This document shows, in pieces, positions 18,406 through 29,823 of a stretch of 44,728 bases of DNA; the stretch's first letter is position 1; the number at the start of each line of letters is the position of its first letter. The position numbers and the translations under genes were made by a program. The notes beneath the pieces are model-generated. The model saw only the letters and a program-made list of their open reading frames with translations, searched no databases and was not told the DNA's origin. Source of the DNA: Helicobacteraceae bacterium (GTDB taxonomy: Bacteria > Campylobacterota > Campylobacteria > Campylobacterales > Sulfurimonadaceae); assembly GCA_026988515.1 (NCBI GenBank), contig JALSLA010000064.1, positions 1 through 44,728 of the forward strand, given 5' to 3'.

Positions 18406-18415
18406 TACATGTAAA
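18406..18415. repeat. TACATGTAAA word upstream of lolA
   Basis: Partial copy of the recurrent palindrome in the lolA-secA divergent gap, about 11 bases upstream of the lolA start at 18395. It overlaps the alternative start at 18410. Confidence 0.5.
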
Positions 18416-18501
18416 ATAAATCGTTACGGTAAACAGTAAAGATATTAAATAATATTGCAATAAAAAGTACTCCTTTAGCGAAGGATTGTCTTTAAATGTG
18501 G

Positions 18502-18507
18502 TACAAT
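18502..18507 (+). promoter_or_regulatory. -10 box for secA
   Basis: TACAAT, 38 bases upstream of the secA start in the 149-base gap divergent from lolA. TTGTCT lies 10 bases upstream, too close for a standard -35. Confidence 0.45.
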
Positions 18508-18544
18508 CGCGGTAAAATAAGAGAGAGAGTAGGACAACAATACC

Positions 18545-21115
18545 ATGCTACAGACGATGTTCGGAAAAATATTTGGAACACAAAATGACCGTGAACTAAA
18601 AAAATATAGTAAAAGAGTCAAACAGATCAATGCCTTGGAAGCGCAGTATGAGGCAATGAGCGATGAAGAGCTTCAGCGTGCATTTTTGGCGCTTAAAGAA
18701 CAGGTTAACAACGAAGAAAAATCACTTGATGATGTGTTGGTCGACTCTTTTGCCATTACGCGAGAAGCAAGTAAGCGGGTGTTACATATGCGTCATTTTG
18801 ATGTGCAGTTGATTGGCGGTATGGTGTTGCATGAGGGACGTATTGCTGAAATGAAAACAGGTGAGGGTAAGACATTGGTCGCTACCCTGCCGATTGTACT
18901 CAATGCCATGACAGGCAAAGGGGTGCATCTTGTGACGGTGAACGACTATTTGGCGTCGCGTGACGGCAAAGAGATGGGTGTGCTTTATGAGTTTTTGGGT
19001 TATAGCGTCGGTATTGTTTTAGAAGATATGCATGATCCAGCGATTAAGCGTCAACAATATGAGGCCGATATCACTTACGGAACCAACAATGAGTTTGGTT
19101 TTGACTTTTTACGTGACAATATGAGCTATGCCAAAGAACATATGGTGCAACGAGGTCATCACTTTGTTATTGTGGATGAAGTGGACTCTATTCTCATCGA
19201 TGAGGCGCGTACGCCGTTGATTATTTCAGGACCGACCGATCGTAAGCTCGATAATTACCTGAAAGCGGATGCTGTAGCAAAAGCATTGGTAAAAGATGAG
19301 CATTTCACAGTTGATGAGAAAGATCGGGTTGTCTTGATGACAGAAGAGGGCATTGCCAAGGCCGAAGAACTTTTTGAGGTAGACAACCTCTACTCTTTGG
19401 AGAATTCGGCACTCTCTCACCATGTGGATCAGGCGCTTAAAGCCAATTACCTTTTTGAAATTGATGTCGATTATGTTGTGAAAGACGGAGAGGTGGTGAT
19501 TGTCGATGAATTCACAGGTCGTTTAAGTGAGGGACGACGGTTTTCCGAAGGACTGCATCAGGCCTTGGAAGCTAAAGAGAAAGTGGAAATTAAAGAAGAG
19601 ACACAGACCTTGGCGGATATTACGTTTCAAAACTACTTTCGTATGTATGACAAACTGGCCGGTATGACGGGTACGGCACAGACAGAAGCAACGGAATTTT
19701 CTCAGATTTATGCTCTGGATGTCATTTCAATACCGACGAATGTCCCTATTATTCGTAATGACCTCAATGACTTAATTTATAAAACCGAAGCGGAAAAATT
19801 TGAAGCGGTCATTGCTCAAATAAAAGAGCTTCAACAAAAAGGACAACCCATACTCATTGGTACCGCTTCTATTGAAAAGTCGGAACTGCTGCACGGTTTA
19901 TTAAAAAAAGAGAAGATCGCCCATACCGTACTCAATGCAAAAAATCATGAGCAAGAGGGTGAAATTATTAAGGGTGCCGGTGCTAAAGGAGCGGTGACCA
20001 TTGCAACAAATATGGCAGGACGCGGGGTTGATATTAAAGTCAATGATGAAGTCAAAGCATTGGGAGGCTTATGCATTCTCGGTACCGAGCGTCATGAGAA
20101 TCGGCGTATTGACAATCAGCTGCGAGGACGCTCCGGTCGTCAGGGCGATCCAGGAAAAACCCAGTTTTTCTTAAGCCTGGAAGACAACTTGCTACGTATT
20201 TTCGGATCGGATAAAATCAAAAGCATTATGGAACGTTTAGGCGTTGAAGACGGGGAATACATTGAATCAAAAATGGTGACACGTGCCGTTGAGAAAGCGC
20301 AAAAAAAAGTGGAGAATCTTCATTTTGAAGGGCGTAAAAATATTGTTGAATACGATGATGTTGCCAATGAGCAGCGTAAAATTGTCTACAAATTTCGAAA
20401 TGAATTGCTGGATCCAGACTTTGATATTGGAAATAAAATCAATGAAATCCGTGAGGAGTACCTCTTTAAAACATTGACAGAATGTGATATTTACGAGGGT
20501 GCTTCCCACGAAGACTTTAACTTGGAAAAACTGGCATTGGTGCTTAAAGAAGAGATGAACTTTGATCTTGATATTGATCTGTTAAGCGGTAAAGAGTATG
20601 AAGATGTTGCCGCAGAGCTTATTGCCATGGTGAAGCAGAGTTACGATGATAAAATGTCGGTTCTCGATGCTCAAACCACGGCAAGTATTGAGCAAGAGAT
20701 TTATCTTAAAGCATTAGACAGTGCATGGCGAGAACATTTATATGCTATGGATATGATGAAAACGGGGATTCGTTTACGTGCCTATAACCAAAAAGATCCG
20801 CTGGTAGAGTATAAAAAAGAGAGTTATAACCTCTTTACGGAACTGGTGGAAACTATTAAGTACGAGACCATTAAAACGTTACAGATTATTCAGTTTAAAA
20901 TGCAAGATGCCGAGGCTCAAGCGGAAGCATTTGCCGCAAAGCTCGAGCAAGAGCAGAAGCAGCGTGAGATGCAAATGTCGCTTAACAGCAGTACCGACAA
21001 TGAGCCACAAGGAAAGAAAATTGCTCGAAATGACCCTTGTCCGTGCGGCAGTGGTAAAAAGTATAAGCAGTGTTGCGGTAAAAGCGGTCCGAAAAAAGGT
21101 GCTTTTGCTTCTTGA
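18545..21115 (+). CDS. secA: Protein translocase subunit SecA
   Basis: ATPase motor that drives preproteins through SecYEG. The 856-residue protein shows Walker [13 protein letters not shown] near residue 103-114, the second nucleotide-fold motif [16 protein letters not shown] near 210-225, the preprotein-binding region beyond 225, the helicase motif [11 protein letters not shown] near 530, and a C-terminal zinc SEC-C motif [14 protein letters not shown] near 832-845 that contacts SecB. The ATG at 18545 follows AGGACAA. Its stop overlaps the next gene's TTG start by four bases, so the lipoprotein permease is translationally coupled. Confidence 0.98.
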   Translation: MLQTMFGKIFGTQNDRELKKYSKRVKQINALEAQYEAMSDEELQRAFLALKEQVNNEEKSLDDVLVDSFAITREASKRVLHMRHFDVQLIGGMVLHEGRIAEMKTGEGKTLVATLPIVLNAMTGKGVHLVTVNDYLASRDGKEMGVLYEFLGYSVGIVLEDMHDPAIKRQQYEADITYGTNNEFGFDFLRDNMSYAKEHMVQRGHHFVIVDEVDSILIDEARTPLIISGPTDRKLDNYLKADAVAKALVKDEHFTVDEKDRVVLMTEEGIAKAEELFEVDNLYSLENSALSHHVDQALKANYLFEIDVDYVVKDGEVVIVDEFTGRLSEGRRFSEGLHQALEAKEKVEIKEETQTLADITFQNYFRMYDKLAGMTGTAQTEATEFSQIYALDVISIPTNVPIIRNDLNDLIYKTEAEKFEAVIAQIKELQQKGQPILIGTASIEKSELLHGLLKKEKIAHTVLNAKNHEQEGEIIKGAGAKGAVTIATNMAGRGVDIKVNDEVKALGGLCILGTERHENRRIDNQLRGRSGRQGDPGKTQFFLSLEDNLLRIFGSDKIKSIMERLGVEDGEYIESKMVTRAVEKAQKKVENLHFEGRKNIVEYDDVANEQRKIVYKFRNELLDPDFDIGNKINEIREEYLFKTLTECDIYEGASHEDFNLEKLALVLKEEMNFDLDIDLLSGKEYEDVAAELIAMVKQSYDDKMSVLDAQTTASIEQEIYLKALDSAWREHLYAMDMMKTGIRLRAYNQKDPLVEYKKESYNLFTELVETIKYETIKTLQIIQFKMQDAEAQAEAFAAKLEQEQKQREMQMSLNSSTDNEPQGKKIARNDPCPCGSGKKYKQCCGKSGPKKGAFAS

Positions 21116-22314
21116 ATACAACATTAGTTCCTTACCTCGTCAAACGTTTTTTACGATTTGATGCCGATCAGCCTTTTATTTTTCTCTCGGCACTATTGGC
21201 ATTTTTAGGTATTGCGCTTGGGGTTATGGTGCTCATTATTGCGATGGCACTCATGAATGGATTTGATAATGAGTTTAAGAAAAAATTGACGGTAATGAAC
21301 TACCCGTTGACAATTTTACCCCGTTTTTTTGGCGGGGTTAATCATGAGTTACTGCTTGATCTGGAAACGCGTTTTCCCGAACTCTCTTTTAGTCCTTACG
21401 TCTCTTCACCGGTCATTGCGCGTAGCGGTAACCAGTTTGAAGGCGGTTATTTGTTTGGGGTTAATTTTAAAGATGAAGTCAAAGTCAACAGTGTAGTCGC
21501 CAAAGCGCTGAAAGAGACAGAACTCAGTAAGTTTGATGTTATTGTCGGAAAAAGTATTGTAGAACAGTACCACCTCTTAGAAGGTGATAAGCTAACCTAT
21601 ATTTTTACCCAAATGGAGCCTGGTGGTTTAGGCGCAACACCGAAAATGAAACGTTTTACGGTACAGGGAAGTTTTGAATCGGGGCTTTCTGCCTACGACA
21701 AAGCGTACAGTTATACAACATTGGAGTCACTGCAAAAAGTGCTGCGTATCCCTTCGAACCAATATGACGGTATTCATATTTTTTCAACTGCTCCACAACA
21801 AGATATTAAAAAAATAGCACCGCTGCTTCCTTCGAGTGTCAGTATCAAAGGGTGGTGGGAAGATAACGCCAATTTTTTTGCCGCGTTGGAGATGGAAAAA
21901 ACCGCACTTTTTATTGTGTTGATGCTCATTATTCTGATTGCTGCCATTAATATTATCTCTTCACTGCTGATGACCGTGATGAATCGGCGTTCCGAGATTG
22001 CACTGCTGATCTCTTTGGGAGCGTCTCAGAGCGAAATTAAAAAGCTGTTTTTAAACTTGGGCATTATTATTGGTGTGGGCGGAATTGTTGCGGGTATTGT
22101 TACCGGTTTAAGCGGTTTATGGATTTTAAGTAATTTTGATATTGTTTCATTGCCTAAAGATGTTTATCCAACCGCAACACTGCCTTTGGATTTAAGTCTT
22201 TTGGACTTCTCTTTTATTGTCAGCGGTGCTTTTGTTATTGTATTGATCTCATCATGGTATCCGGCTAAAAAAGCTTCCGAAGTTGATGTTTTAACGGTAT
22301 TACGAAACGAGTAG
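21112..22314 (+). CDS. LolC/LolE-type lipoprotein-releasing ABC permease
   Basis: Inner-membrane permease of the LolCDE machine, which extracts lipoproteins and hands them to LolA. The 400-residue protein has the MacB/FtsX-like plan: one helix near residues 20-45, a periplasmic domain of about 200 residues, then three helices near 262-285, 310-340 and 360-385. [26 protein letters not shown] matches the LolC/E N-terminus and [15 protein letters not shown] the coupling helix. The start is TTG at 21112, overlapping the secA TGA. No LolD ATPase gene is adjacent. Whether it acts as LolC, LolE or a single form of both cannot be told. Confidence 0.88.
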   Translation: MNTTLVPYLVKRFLRFDADQPFIFLSALLAFLGIALGVMVLIIAMALMNGFDNEFKKKLTVMNYPLTILPRFFGGVNHELLLDLETRFPELSFSPYVSSPVIARSGNQFEGGYLFGVNFKDEVKVNSVVAKALKETELSKFDVIVGKSIVEQYHLLEGDKLTYIFTQMEPGGLGATPKMKRFTVQGSFESGLSAYDKAYSYTTLESLQKVLRIPSNQYDGIHIFSTAPQQDIKKIAPLLPSSVSIKGWWEDNANFFAALEMEKTALFIVLMLIILIAAINIISSLLMTVMNRRSEIALLISLGASQSEIKKLFLNLGIIIGVGGIVAGIVTGLSGLWILSNFDIVSLPKDVYPTATLPLDLSLLDFSFIVSGAFVIVLISSWYPAKKASEVDVLTVLRNE

Positions 22315-22328
22315 TCAGTGTACTTGTT
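22306..22328. terminator. Hairpin at the abutting stops of lolC/E and the AsmA-like gene
   Basis: AACGAGTA and TACTTGTT pair over 8 bp (one G-U) around loop GTCAGTG. The two convergent stop codons (22312-22314 and 22315-22317) meet with no gap inside it. No U run; a moderate bidirectional terminator candidate. Confidence 0.4.
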
Positions 22329-25300
22329 CAATAAGGTGTACCGGCAGGAGAATGGTACGTTTTAAGAGCTGAAACGGTGCTACAATAATATCTTTGGCAA
22401 CGGCATTGGTGACGGTTGGATCATCAAGTTTTCCTGTGATACTCAGGGTGGTTGAAACCGAACCGTCTTCACCAAACAGCAAATAACCTACAATGGGGAC
22501 CTTGGAGAGTTTGCTTCCCAAATCGGTTTTTAGTGCCAATTGCATATCAATACGGTTTGTTGCAAAGTTAAGTTCGCCGTTACCTTGAATACGCAACTCT
22601 TTTGAGCGAATATTGATATCGTGTATGACAATGTTATTGTTTTCATAGCTAAATCCGGCGTAAGCCTCTTTGACACGCAGTCCTTTTGAGCTGTACTGTG
22701 GCAATGAAAAAGTTGCTAAAGCCGGAAGCGTGTTGACAAAAGCCAACATATTGTTGATGACTTTGTAATCTTTTAAAATGGTTTTTTTGACGCGTAAAAC
22801 CCCCTGAAATTGTTCCGGTTTACCTGAGATATAGAAGTACAGTGAGCCGTTTTGGTGCTCGGCAAGGGCCAGCAAACTGTTCATAAAGGTATCATTAAAT
22901 TTGTCACCGTAAAGGTGGAAATTATTTGCTTCATCTAACTCAAACTGTGCACTTCCTTGAGCATGTTCCAAGGTGGCATAGACAGTTTTTCCCTCTTTGT
23001 ACACATGCATTTCATCAAGAGGTGCTCGCCGTTTTTTGGAGAGGTACAAAAAACTGTCCGTTGCATTTACAATAAGATAATGATTTGACGTATTGCTCTC
23101 TTTTTGGTGCTTGAAAAATTTTAGCAGTTCGGGCAGATTAAACCCGATGTCACTCATCGTCACGGTGGTGGTTTCGGCAATATTTACATGTAATTTATTG
23201 TTGATATCGAGTTGAGTGGTACCGTTGCGGTAGTTGCCCAAGAAGCTATAATCATATTGAAATGTCTCATCATCAACCAGAATAGCGTAAGGGTAATGTA
23301 CCGTGCCATGGAAGGTTGTTGTATTGTTGGTATCGCTATTGCTGTAAATAGTAAGATTACCGTCTGTTACAGCATTGCGTTGCAACAGTGCAGAATGATC
23401 TGAAATTTTGGAGATATCGGGAATATCAACCGACCAGCCTGTTGCTGCAATACATGCCGAAACATTAAGCGCATCAGCTCTTAAGAGGTGCGTGGCATTT
23501 ACCTCCTTGTAACTGATGTTTAGGTCACTGTTGCTGCTGTAGAGATCTTGAGGAAAGGTGTGTATATAACCCAATTGAAACATACCTTCTCTCTTTTGGG
23601 GCATATAGTGGCCTTGAAGTTGAAAATTGATGCGGTCTTGAATGTAAAATTTACTCTTTTCAATAGTAATACGGTGTTTGTCGTATCGTAGAAAAAATGG
23701 TGCTACTTTAAGGTTTTGATGATTGTATTGAAAGTGTCCAAACTGCTCGGTACTGATAGTTAGATCGTCTTTATAGCGAAAGTTGATGGTATAGGATGCA
23801 GGATCGTATAGTGATACCATGTCGTATTGGAGTCTATGGAGTGAAAGATCAATATTGGCAGTATGTTGTGATGCATTGATATCACCGGAGACTTTGGCAT
23901 ATATCTTATTGTCCAAGCTTATTCCAATGTCCGGAAGCATGAGAGAAAAGTCTTCAAAACGAAAGGGGGCTTCAAACGCATCGACATGCATAGCGTACTT
24001 GTCAAACAACCATTGCGACGGACTTAGCGAGAGGATCTCTTTACCCGCTTTAAGCAGATAATTGGCTTGAAGCGGTAGTGTCGACGTGTCGAGCGATACC
24101 CCTTCTACCGTGATGTGTTTAGGGAAAATAGTGAGATTAGCCCGATGTTTTGCCGGATCTAGAAACCCTTGAACATCTGCGTCGATATATGTTTTGTACG
24201 CAATATTGCCATGAATTATGTTTACATGTGTATTGGTTAGTTTTAAAGCAAGATCTTTTACATGTAGCAGTTCTCCTTTAAAAAGTATCTCTCCTTGGCT
24301 TACATTAAAAGTACCGTGAGCTGTCGTATCAAGCGTATGGAGATTAATGTTCAGATTCAAATTGGCTTGCGTGACACCCTGTACCTGTTGCAAGGGCAGT
24401 TGAATATGGTAAGTCTCTAAAATTTTTAAAATATCACTGTCAAGAGCGGTAGCGGTAATAATATGGGCGTCTAAAAAAAATGCATCACCGGAGAAGTCAA
24501 TATCTAAATAACTTTGAGGAAGCAGATGGTGTAAGTAACTGCCGTTATGCGGGCGAATATGAAGGACTCCTTTGTTAAAGTTCAGGGTTGTATGTTCCGT
24601 CACAATAGGGGCAAGTTTCGGTGAAAAGGTATATTGCATTTGCGGCAGGTATGCTTTGGCTTCCAGGGTTGTTAAAAGTGTATCCGGATGGTTAAATTCA
24701 TACACGCCTCGAAGATACTCAAGCCTGTACTCAGAGGCTGTAATATTTTTTACCGCCCATAATGTGATGGTAGGATCAAGTTCAAACGGTTCGACAACAT
24801 GAAGAAGATTTTGTATCGGTACCAATGAGTGAATATTAAATGAGATGGCTTTGGTTGTTGCTGCGGCAATAATGGCAAGATGTGCATCATTGGCAATGCG
24901 ACATTGCAAGGATGCGTTAATGCGTTTGTGATCCATATGCACGTTTAGAGTACCGTTAATGTTTGTATCATACCGATAATGCCGAAAAGATTCCACGTTA
25001 ACATGCAGTTGTCTGTTTTGAAATGAGAGTCGGCTTGAGAGCACCCACTGCGAAGCGTTAGCAGTAAGTACTCCTTCACGGTTAGCATAATAAAAGGAGC
25101 CGTTAACGTCATTTACATGTATTTTGGAAAGATCAATACGCTCAAAAAGTGTTAAAAGTATTTTTGTGTTCTTTAGCAGGCGTTCAATCAGAGCTGCATC
25201 AAAAGAAGTCTGAGACGTTCTAGGATCTATTGAAATTTCGAGTTTATCGACTTTAACTAATAGTTTTTCATTCCATTTAATGTATAATTCTTTTGCTTTT

Positions 25301-25437
25301 ATAGATGGGAAATCAACTTTCTCAATGATAATGCCATGCTGAAGGACAATAAAGAGCGCTATGAATGAGACAGTTAAAAAAATAATAAAGCCTACCAGAG
25401 TGATATGGATAATAGAAATTATTTTATTGATAGTCAT
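22315..25437 (-). CDS. AsmA-like / YhdP-type envelope protein
   Basis: Large protein probably anchored in the inner membrane and spanning the periplasm; AsmA/YhdP/TamB relatives carry phospholipids to the outer membrane. The 1040-residue chain has one N-terminal helix (about residues 8-33), a long beta-rich region with repeated short strands, and a C-terminal AsmA-like domain near 920-1015 (IRSKELRIQGNGELNF, KVPIVGYLLFGEDG, ITGKLDDP). The start at 25437 is the only option that keeps the membrane anchor and has a GAAGAG site upstream. Its first 77 bases are also coding for mltG on the other strand. Four copies or near-copies of the TTACATGT word lie in this gene. Confidence 0.8.
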   Translation of the reverse strand: MTINKIISIIHITLVGFIIFLTVSFIALFIVLQHGIIIEKVDFPSIKAKELYIKWNEKLLVKVDKLEISIDPRTSQTSFDAALIERLLKNTKILLTLFERIDLSKIHVNDVNGSFYYANREGVLTANASQWVLSSRLSFQNRQLHVNVESFRHYRYDTNINGTLNVHMDHKRINASLQCRIANDAHLAIIAAATTKAISFNIHSLVPIQNLLHVVEPFELDPTITLWAVKNITASEYRLEYLRGVYEFNHPDTLLTTLEAKAYLPQMQYTFSPKLAPIVTEHTTLNFNKGVLHIRPHNGSYLHHLLPQSYLDIDFSGDAFFLDAHIITATALDSDILKILETYHIQLPLQQVQGVTQANLNLNINLHTLDTTAHGTFNVSQGEILFKGELLHVKDLALKLTNTHVNIIHGNIAYKTYIDADVQGFLDPAKHRANLTIFPKHITVEGVSLDTSTLPLQANYLLKAGKEILSLSPSQWLFDKYAMHVDAFEAPFRFEDFSLMLPDIGISLDNKIYAKVSGDINASQHTANIDLSLHRLQYDMVSLYDPASYTINFRYKDDLTISTEQFGHFQYNHQNLKVAPFFLRYDKHRITIEKSKFYIQDRINFQLQGHYMPQKREGMFQLGYIHTFPQDLYSSNSDLNISYKEVNATHLLRADALNVSACIAATGWSVDIPDISKISDHSALLQRNAVTDGNLTIYSNSDTNNTTTFHGTVHYPYAILVDDETFQYDYSFLGNYRNGTTQLDINNKLHVNIAETTTVTMSDIGFNLPELLKFFKHQKESNTSNHYLIVNATDSFLYLSKKRRAPLDEMHVYKEGKTVYATLEHAQGSAQFELDEANNFHLYGDKFNDTFMNSLLALAEHQNGSLYFYISGKPEQFQGVLRVKKTILKDYKVINNMLAFVNTLPALATFSLPQYSSKGLRVKEAYAGFSYENNNIVIHDINIRSKELRIQGNGELNFATNRIDMQLALKTDLGSKLSKVPIVGYLLFGEDGSVSTTLSITGKLDDPTVTNAVAKDIIVAPFQLLKRTILLPVHLIEQVH
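23183..23194. repeat. TTTACATGTAAT word (inside the AsmA-like gene)
   Basis: Contains a perfect TTACATGTAA, encoding Leu-His-Val-Asn on the minus strand. Further near-copies in the same gene are at 24222-24229, 24258-24266 and 25113-25121. Confidence 0.65.
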
Positions 25438-26323
25438 TTCACTCTTCTACTATGTAAACTTAAGCATGACCTCCGCTAAGGTTATCTATATACCGCAAGG
25501 TTCTACAAACAAGATTATATCATATCTTCATACAAAAAAAGGGATGGATATTACCCCTATAGACGGCTATATTGCTCGTCTTATCGGTATGCCGCAGCAC
25601 GGCTGGATCTACATTGGCCAAGAGCATCTGACACACGGAGATTTTCTTTATAAATTGGTGACGGCAAAAGCGGCTATGAAAGATTTTACGCTCATTCCCG
25701 GAGAGACTACCTATTTTCTTTTAAAAGATTTGGCAGAGCAGATGGATCTAAACCGTTCCAAACTCATTTACTATTCGCAGCGTCTGAGTCATGTAAAAGA
25801 GGGGGCTTATGTTCCCGACACCTATAAAATACCAATTGGCCTTTCGGAAAGAGAGACGCTGTTGTTGTTGCTCAATCAGTCTCAAAAAAAGATGAGAGCG
25901 TGGTCGGAGAAGATTTTTGGAACTTATAATGAGAAAAAATGGCATCACTATATTATTAAAGCCTCTATTATTCAAAAAGAAGCGTCTTCGATTGAAGATA
26001 TGCCCTACGTTAGCTCCGTCATTAGCAATCGCCTAAAACGCGGTATGAAACTTCAGATGGACGGAACACTCAATTATGGAAAATATTCGCATCAAAAAGT
26101 AACGGCAGAGCGCATTCGCAACGATGAGAGCCGCTACAATACCTACAAGTATGAGGGTATTCCAAAAGAAGCGGTCTGTAATGTTGGGTTAGATGCGATT
26201 AAAGCGGCAATTTTTCCGGAAAAAACAGATTATCTCTATTTTGTACGAACTAAAAAAGGACACCACTCCTATAGTCGTCGCTACTCGGAACATCTTAAAA
26301 AAATCAGAAGTGCTACTAAATGA
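25361..26323 (+). CDS. mltG: Endolytic murein transglycosylase MltG
   Basis: Inner-membrane enzyme that cuts nascent peptidoglycan strands and so sets glycan length. The 320-residue protein has a cytoplasmic N-terminus, one membrane helix (about residues 14-34), a LysM-like region (VIYIPQGSTNKIISYL) and the YceG domain, with the likely catalytic glutamate E207 in IIQKEASSIEDM followed by VISNRLKRGMKLQMDGTLNY. The ATG at 25361 has AAGGAC and AAAGAG upstream; a GTG at 25400 would still keep the helix. Either choice overlaps the divergent AsmA-like gene. It has no recognisable partner gene downstream. Confidence 0.92.
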   Translation: MNETVKKIIKPTRVIWIIEIILLIVISLFYYVNLSMTSAKVIYIPQGSTNKIISYLHTKKGMDITPIDGYIARLIGMPQHGWIYIGQEHLTHGDFLYKLVTAKAAMKDFTLIPGETTYFLLKDLAEQMDLNRSKLIYYSQRLSHVKEGAYVPDTYKIPIGLSERETLLLLLNQSQKKMRAWSEKIFGTYNEKKWHHYIIKASIIQKEASSIEDMPYVSSVISNRLKRGMKLQMDGTLNYGKYSHQKVTAERIRNDESRYNTYKYEGIPKEAVCNVGLDAIKAAIFPEKTDYLYFVRTKKGHHSYSRRYSEHLKKIRSATK

Positions 26324-26468
26324 AACAATTCTGGTGAATCTACCCCCTAAAGTGTTTCATTATTACACATAATACAAACTTCCTCACGCTTTAGTAAAAG
26401 TTATAGAAAATATTATCCTTCCTAGTGATACACTACACCATCTAAAATAACAAAACAGAGGTACAGAC

Positions 26469-28670
26469 ATGTCAAAGATTATTTGGACAGTAATTGATGA
26501 AGCCCCAGCGTTAGCGACTTACTCGCTACTTCCTATTGTAAAAGCATTTGCCAAAGAAGCAGGCGTTGACGTCACGACAAGTGACATTTCACTTGCCGGT
26601 CGTGTTCTTGCAACATTTCCTGAAAGACTTAGCGATGCTCAAAAAGTTCCCGATAATTTAGCTGAACTCGGAAAAGTAGTGCAGCAGCCCGATGGCAATA
26701 TTATCAAGCTGCCAAATATTTCGGCATCAATTCCACAACTTAAAGACTGTATTGCAGAGTTACAGGGCCAGGGATATGACATTCCCAACTATCCTGAAGA
26801 TCCTCAGACAGACGAAGAAAAAGAGATTCAGGCACGTTACTCTACCTGTTTGGGTTCGGCGGTAAACCCGGTACTTCGCGAGGGTAATTCCGACCGACGT
26901 GCGGCTGCCGCAGTTAAAAAGTTTGCTCAAAAAAATCCGCATAAACTGCGACCGTTTGAAAGCCCTTCAAAAGCATACGTTGCTCATATGGAAGGGAAAG
27001 GTGACTTCTATTCTAATGAGCAGTCGGTTATTAAAGAGGGTGCCGGAACAGTAACCATTGAGCTTAACGGTAAATGCCTTAAAGAGCTTAATGATGTTCA
27101 AGACAAAGAAGTGTTAGATGCTACGTTTATGTCTAAAAAAGCATTGCGTGCATTTCTACAGAAAACACTTGATGATGCCAGAGCAAACGGCGTACTTTGG
27201 TCACTCCACCTTAAAGCAACCATGATGAAGGTTTCTGACCCTATTATGTTCGGTCATGCGGTTGAAGTCTATTTTAAAGATGTATTTGACAAATATGCCG
27301 CAGAGTTTAAAGAGATCGGGTACAACTCAAATTTAGGTTTGGGCGACCTGTATAAAAAACTTGAAAAGCTTCCGGCCGATAAAAAAGCAGAGATTGAAGC
27401 GGCCATTATGGCAACATACGACAAGCAACCTCCTATGGCAATGGTAGATTCCGATAACGGCATTACCAACCTTCATGCCTCTAATGATATTATAATTGAT
27501 GCCTCCATGCCGGTTGTGGTTCGTGATGGCGGTAAGATGTGGAATCGAGACGGTAAAACACAAGAGTGTGTTGCTGTTATTCCCGATAGTTCGTATGCGG
27601 TCTTTCACCAAGGCATGGTTGACGACTGTGTCAAAAACGGCCAGTATGACGTAACAACAATGGGTAATGTTGCCAATGTCGGTCTTATGGCGCAAAAAGC
27701 TGAAGAGTACGGTTCACACCCGACGACATTTGAGATTGAAGAAGACGGTGTTGTTGAAGTTAAAGATGACAAGGGCAATGTCTTAATGAGTCACAATGTT
27801 GAAAAAGGTGATATTTGGAGACTCTCTCGCACGAAAGACATTCCCATTAAAGACTGGGTACGTTTGGCGGTAGAGCGCGCGCGACTTACCGGTAATCCGG
27901 CAGTATTTTGGTTAGATGAAAACCGTGCTCACGATGCTAATATTATTAAAAAAGTGAAAGAGTATTTAAAAGATCACGACACCAGCGGTTTGGAGCTTCC
28001 TATTATGGATGTAGCGGCTGCTACGGCATATACCAATGCGCGTGTTCGTGAAGGTAAGGACACTATTTCGGTAACCGGTAACGTTTTGCGTGACCACTTA
28101 ACCGACATGTACCCTATTTTAGAACTGGGAACATCGGCAAAAATGCTCTCCATTGTTCCGTTGATTGCCGGTGGCGGTCTCTTTGAAACCGGTGCAGGCG
28201 GTTCTGCTCCAAAGCACGTTGATCAGTTTTTAGAAGAGGGACATCTTCGTTGGGACTCTTTGGGTGAGTTTTTGGCACTGGCCGAGTCTCTGCGTTTTAT
28301 CTCGCAAAAAAAGAATGACGCGAAATTAGCGGCATTGACCGAAGCATTGGATATTGCCAATGACGGTTATTTAGATAACAACAAAGCTCCGTCACGTAAA
28401 TGTGGTGAGCCTGATAATAAAGCGTCACACTTTTATGTTGCGCAATATTGGGCCAAAGCATTGGCAGCGTCCGATAATGCAGAGTTGGCTGCAAAATTTG
28501 CTCCTGTTGCTAAAGCATTAACAGAAAATGAAGACCTTATTATTTCAGAGCTGTTGGCAATTGAAGGAAAACCTCAAGACATCGGTGGTTATTTCCATCC
28601 TGATGATGCTAAAGCTGAGGTTGCAATGCGCCCATCAGCAACATTAAATGCTATAATTGACTCAATCTAA
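26469..28670 (+). CDS. icd: Isocitrate dehydrogenase, NADP-dependent, monomeric type
   Basis: Interconverts isocitrate and 2-oxoglutarate plus CO2 with NADP(H); in autotrophic Campylobacterota it can run in the carboxylating direction of the reductive TCA cycle. The 733-residue length and the N-terminus ([20 protein letters not shown]) identify the monomeric class, unrelated in length to the ~420-residue dimeric enzyme. Motifs include [16 protein letters not shown] near residue 137 (substrate binding) and [13 protein letters not shown] with [17 protein letters not shown] near 556-580. It has a 145-base upstream gap and is closed by a strong terminator, so it is separate from the mdh operon. 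Confidence 0.97.
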   Translation: MSKIIWTVIDEAPALATYSLLPIVKAFAKEAGVDVTTSDISLAGRVLATFPERLSDAQKVPDNLAELGKVVQQPDGNIIKLPNISASIPQLKDCIAELQGQGYDIPNYPEDPQTDEEKEIQARYSTCLGSAVNPVLREGNSDRRAAAAVKKFAQKNPHKLRPFESPSKAYVAHMEGKGDFYSNEQSVIKEGAGTVTIELNGKCLKELNDVQDKEVLDATFMSKKALRAFLQKTLDDARANGVLWSLHLKATMMKVSDPIMFGHAVEVYFKDVFDKYAAEFKEIGYNSNLGLGDLYKKLEKLPADKKAEIEAAIMATYDKQPPMAMVDSDNGITNLHASNDIIIDASMPVVVRDGGKMWNRDGKTQECVAVIPDSSYAVFHQGMVDDCVKNGQYDVTTMGNVANVGLMAQKAEEYGSHPTTFEIEEDGVVEVKDDKGNVLMSHNVEKGDIWRLSRTKDIPIKDWVRLAVERARLTGNPAVFWLDENRAHDANIIKKVKEYLKDHDTSGLELPIMDVAAATAYTNARVREGKDTISVTGNVLRDHLTDMYPILELGTSAKMLSIVPLIAGGGLFETGAGGSAPKHVDQFLEEGHLRWDSLGEFLALAESLRFISQKKNDAKLAALTEALDIANDGYLDNNKAPSRKCGEPDNKASHFYVAQYWAKALAASDNAELAAKFAPVAKALTENEDLIISELLAIEGKPQDIGGYFHPDDAKAEVAMRPSATLNAIIDSI

Positions 28671-28679
28671 ATAAGTACT

Positions 28680-28714
28680 TGAAACAGAGTGAAGGCTCTG
28701 TTTCATCTTTTTTG
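28680..28714 (+). terminator. Rho-independent terminator after icd
   Basis: TGAAACAGAG, loop TGAAGG, CTCTGTTTCA: perfect 10-bp stem followed by TCTTTTTTG. It starts 10 bases after the icd stop. Confidence 0.9.
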
Positions 28715-28862
28715 TAATGCTAGCGGGCACTACAGAAAAGGTGAAAACCTCTACCGTCTTTTTATTATAGGATAGTATGCTTAAGTGTCGTGTGTTTGTA
28801 CAGAATGTTTAAGCGTATTTGATATGAATGATGGGTCTATTATGTAATATCAAGGAGTGCTT

Positions 28863-29822
28863 ATGAGTCAAGGAAAACGAGTTGGAATTGTCGGTGCCGG
28901 AAATGTCGGTGCGACCGTTGCATACTCACTCGCAATGTTGGGATCTGCTCACGAGATAATTTTACGGGACAATAAAATTGAAGTAGCCCGAGGAAAAGCA
29001 TTGGACATGTCACAGGCAGCATCGGCAGTACGTTCACATACTGTTGTCAGTGTTGCCGAAGATATGTCACAGCTGAATAACTGTGACGTCGTAGTAGTGA
29101 CTGCGGGCAGTCCACGTCTTCCGGGAATGAGTCGTGATGACCTGCTAATGATTAATGCTAAAATTACCAAAGAGGTTATTGAAGGCATTGCAAAATATTC
29201 GCCCAATGCCATTATTATTATGGTTTCCAATCCACTCGATGCAATGACCTATGTTGCTCTTAAAGAGAGTGGTTTTGATCGTAGTCGTGTTATTGGTATG
29301 GCGGGCATTTTGGATGGCTCGCGTATGGCATCGTTTATTCAGGAAAAGTTAGGATACGGCGGTGGTCAAATCAGAGCGTCGGTTATGGGGGGACATGGTG
29401 ATGATATGGTACCGTTGCCGCGCTATTCAACAGTAGCCGGAGTACCGCTTTCTGATGTTTTAAGTGAGGATGAAATTTCTGAAATAGTAAAACGAACACG
29501 ACATGGCGGTGCAGAGATCGTAGCACATTTGAAAACAGGTTCGGCTTATTATGCTCCGGCAAAATCAACATCAATTATGGTTGAAGCGATTTTAAAAGAT
29601 ACCAAGCAGATTCATCCGTGTGCGGTCTATTTAGACGGAGAATACGGCTTTAAAGATGTCGTTTCGGGTGTACCGGTCATGCTGGGTGCTAAAGGTGCGG
29701 AGAAAATCATCGAAGTTACGCTTGACGATAAAGAGAAGGCTATGTTTGCAAAATCATGCGCATCGGTACAATCGCTTATAGATACACTCAACAAAAACGA
29801 CTTCTTTAAAGGAGGGAACTAA
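28863..29822 (+). CDS. mdh: Malate dehydrogenase (LDH-like)
   Basis: NAD-dependent interconversion of malate and oxaloacetate. The 319-residue protein opens with the Rossmann motif [17 protein letters not shown], has [12 protein letters not shown] near 82-93 (the Arg pair of the substrate loop marks malate rather than lactate specificity) and the catalytic histidine in [11 protein letters not shown] near 175. I chose ATG 28863 because AAGGAG ends five bases before it; a GTG at 28857 lies within that site. The 192-base gap before it holds the icd terminator and an AT-rich stretch in which I could not fix a promoter. The fumC start follows one base after its stop. Confidence 0.95.
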   Translation: MSQGKRVGIVGAGNVGATVAYSLAMLGSAHEIILRDNKIEVARGKALDMSQAASAVRSHTVVSVAEDMSQLNNCDVVVVTAGSPRLPGMSRDDLLMINAKITKEVIEGIAKYSPNAIIIMVSNPLDAMTYVALKESGFDRSRVIGMAGILDGSRMASFIQEKLGYGGGQIRASVMGGHGDDMVPLPRYSTVAGVPLSDVLSEDEISEIVKRTRHGGAEIVAHLKTGSAYYAPAKSTSIMVEAILKDTKQIHPCAVYLDGEYGFKDVVSGVPVMLGAKGAEKIIEVTLDDKEKAMFAKSCASVQSLIDTLNKNDFFKGGN

Positions 29823-29823
29823 T

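Noticed and set aside
28719-28862. Small RNA or riboswitch upstream of mdh
   Set aside because: Only a 4-bp AGGT-GAAA-ACCT hairpin and AT-rich sequence are visible; no known motif.
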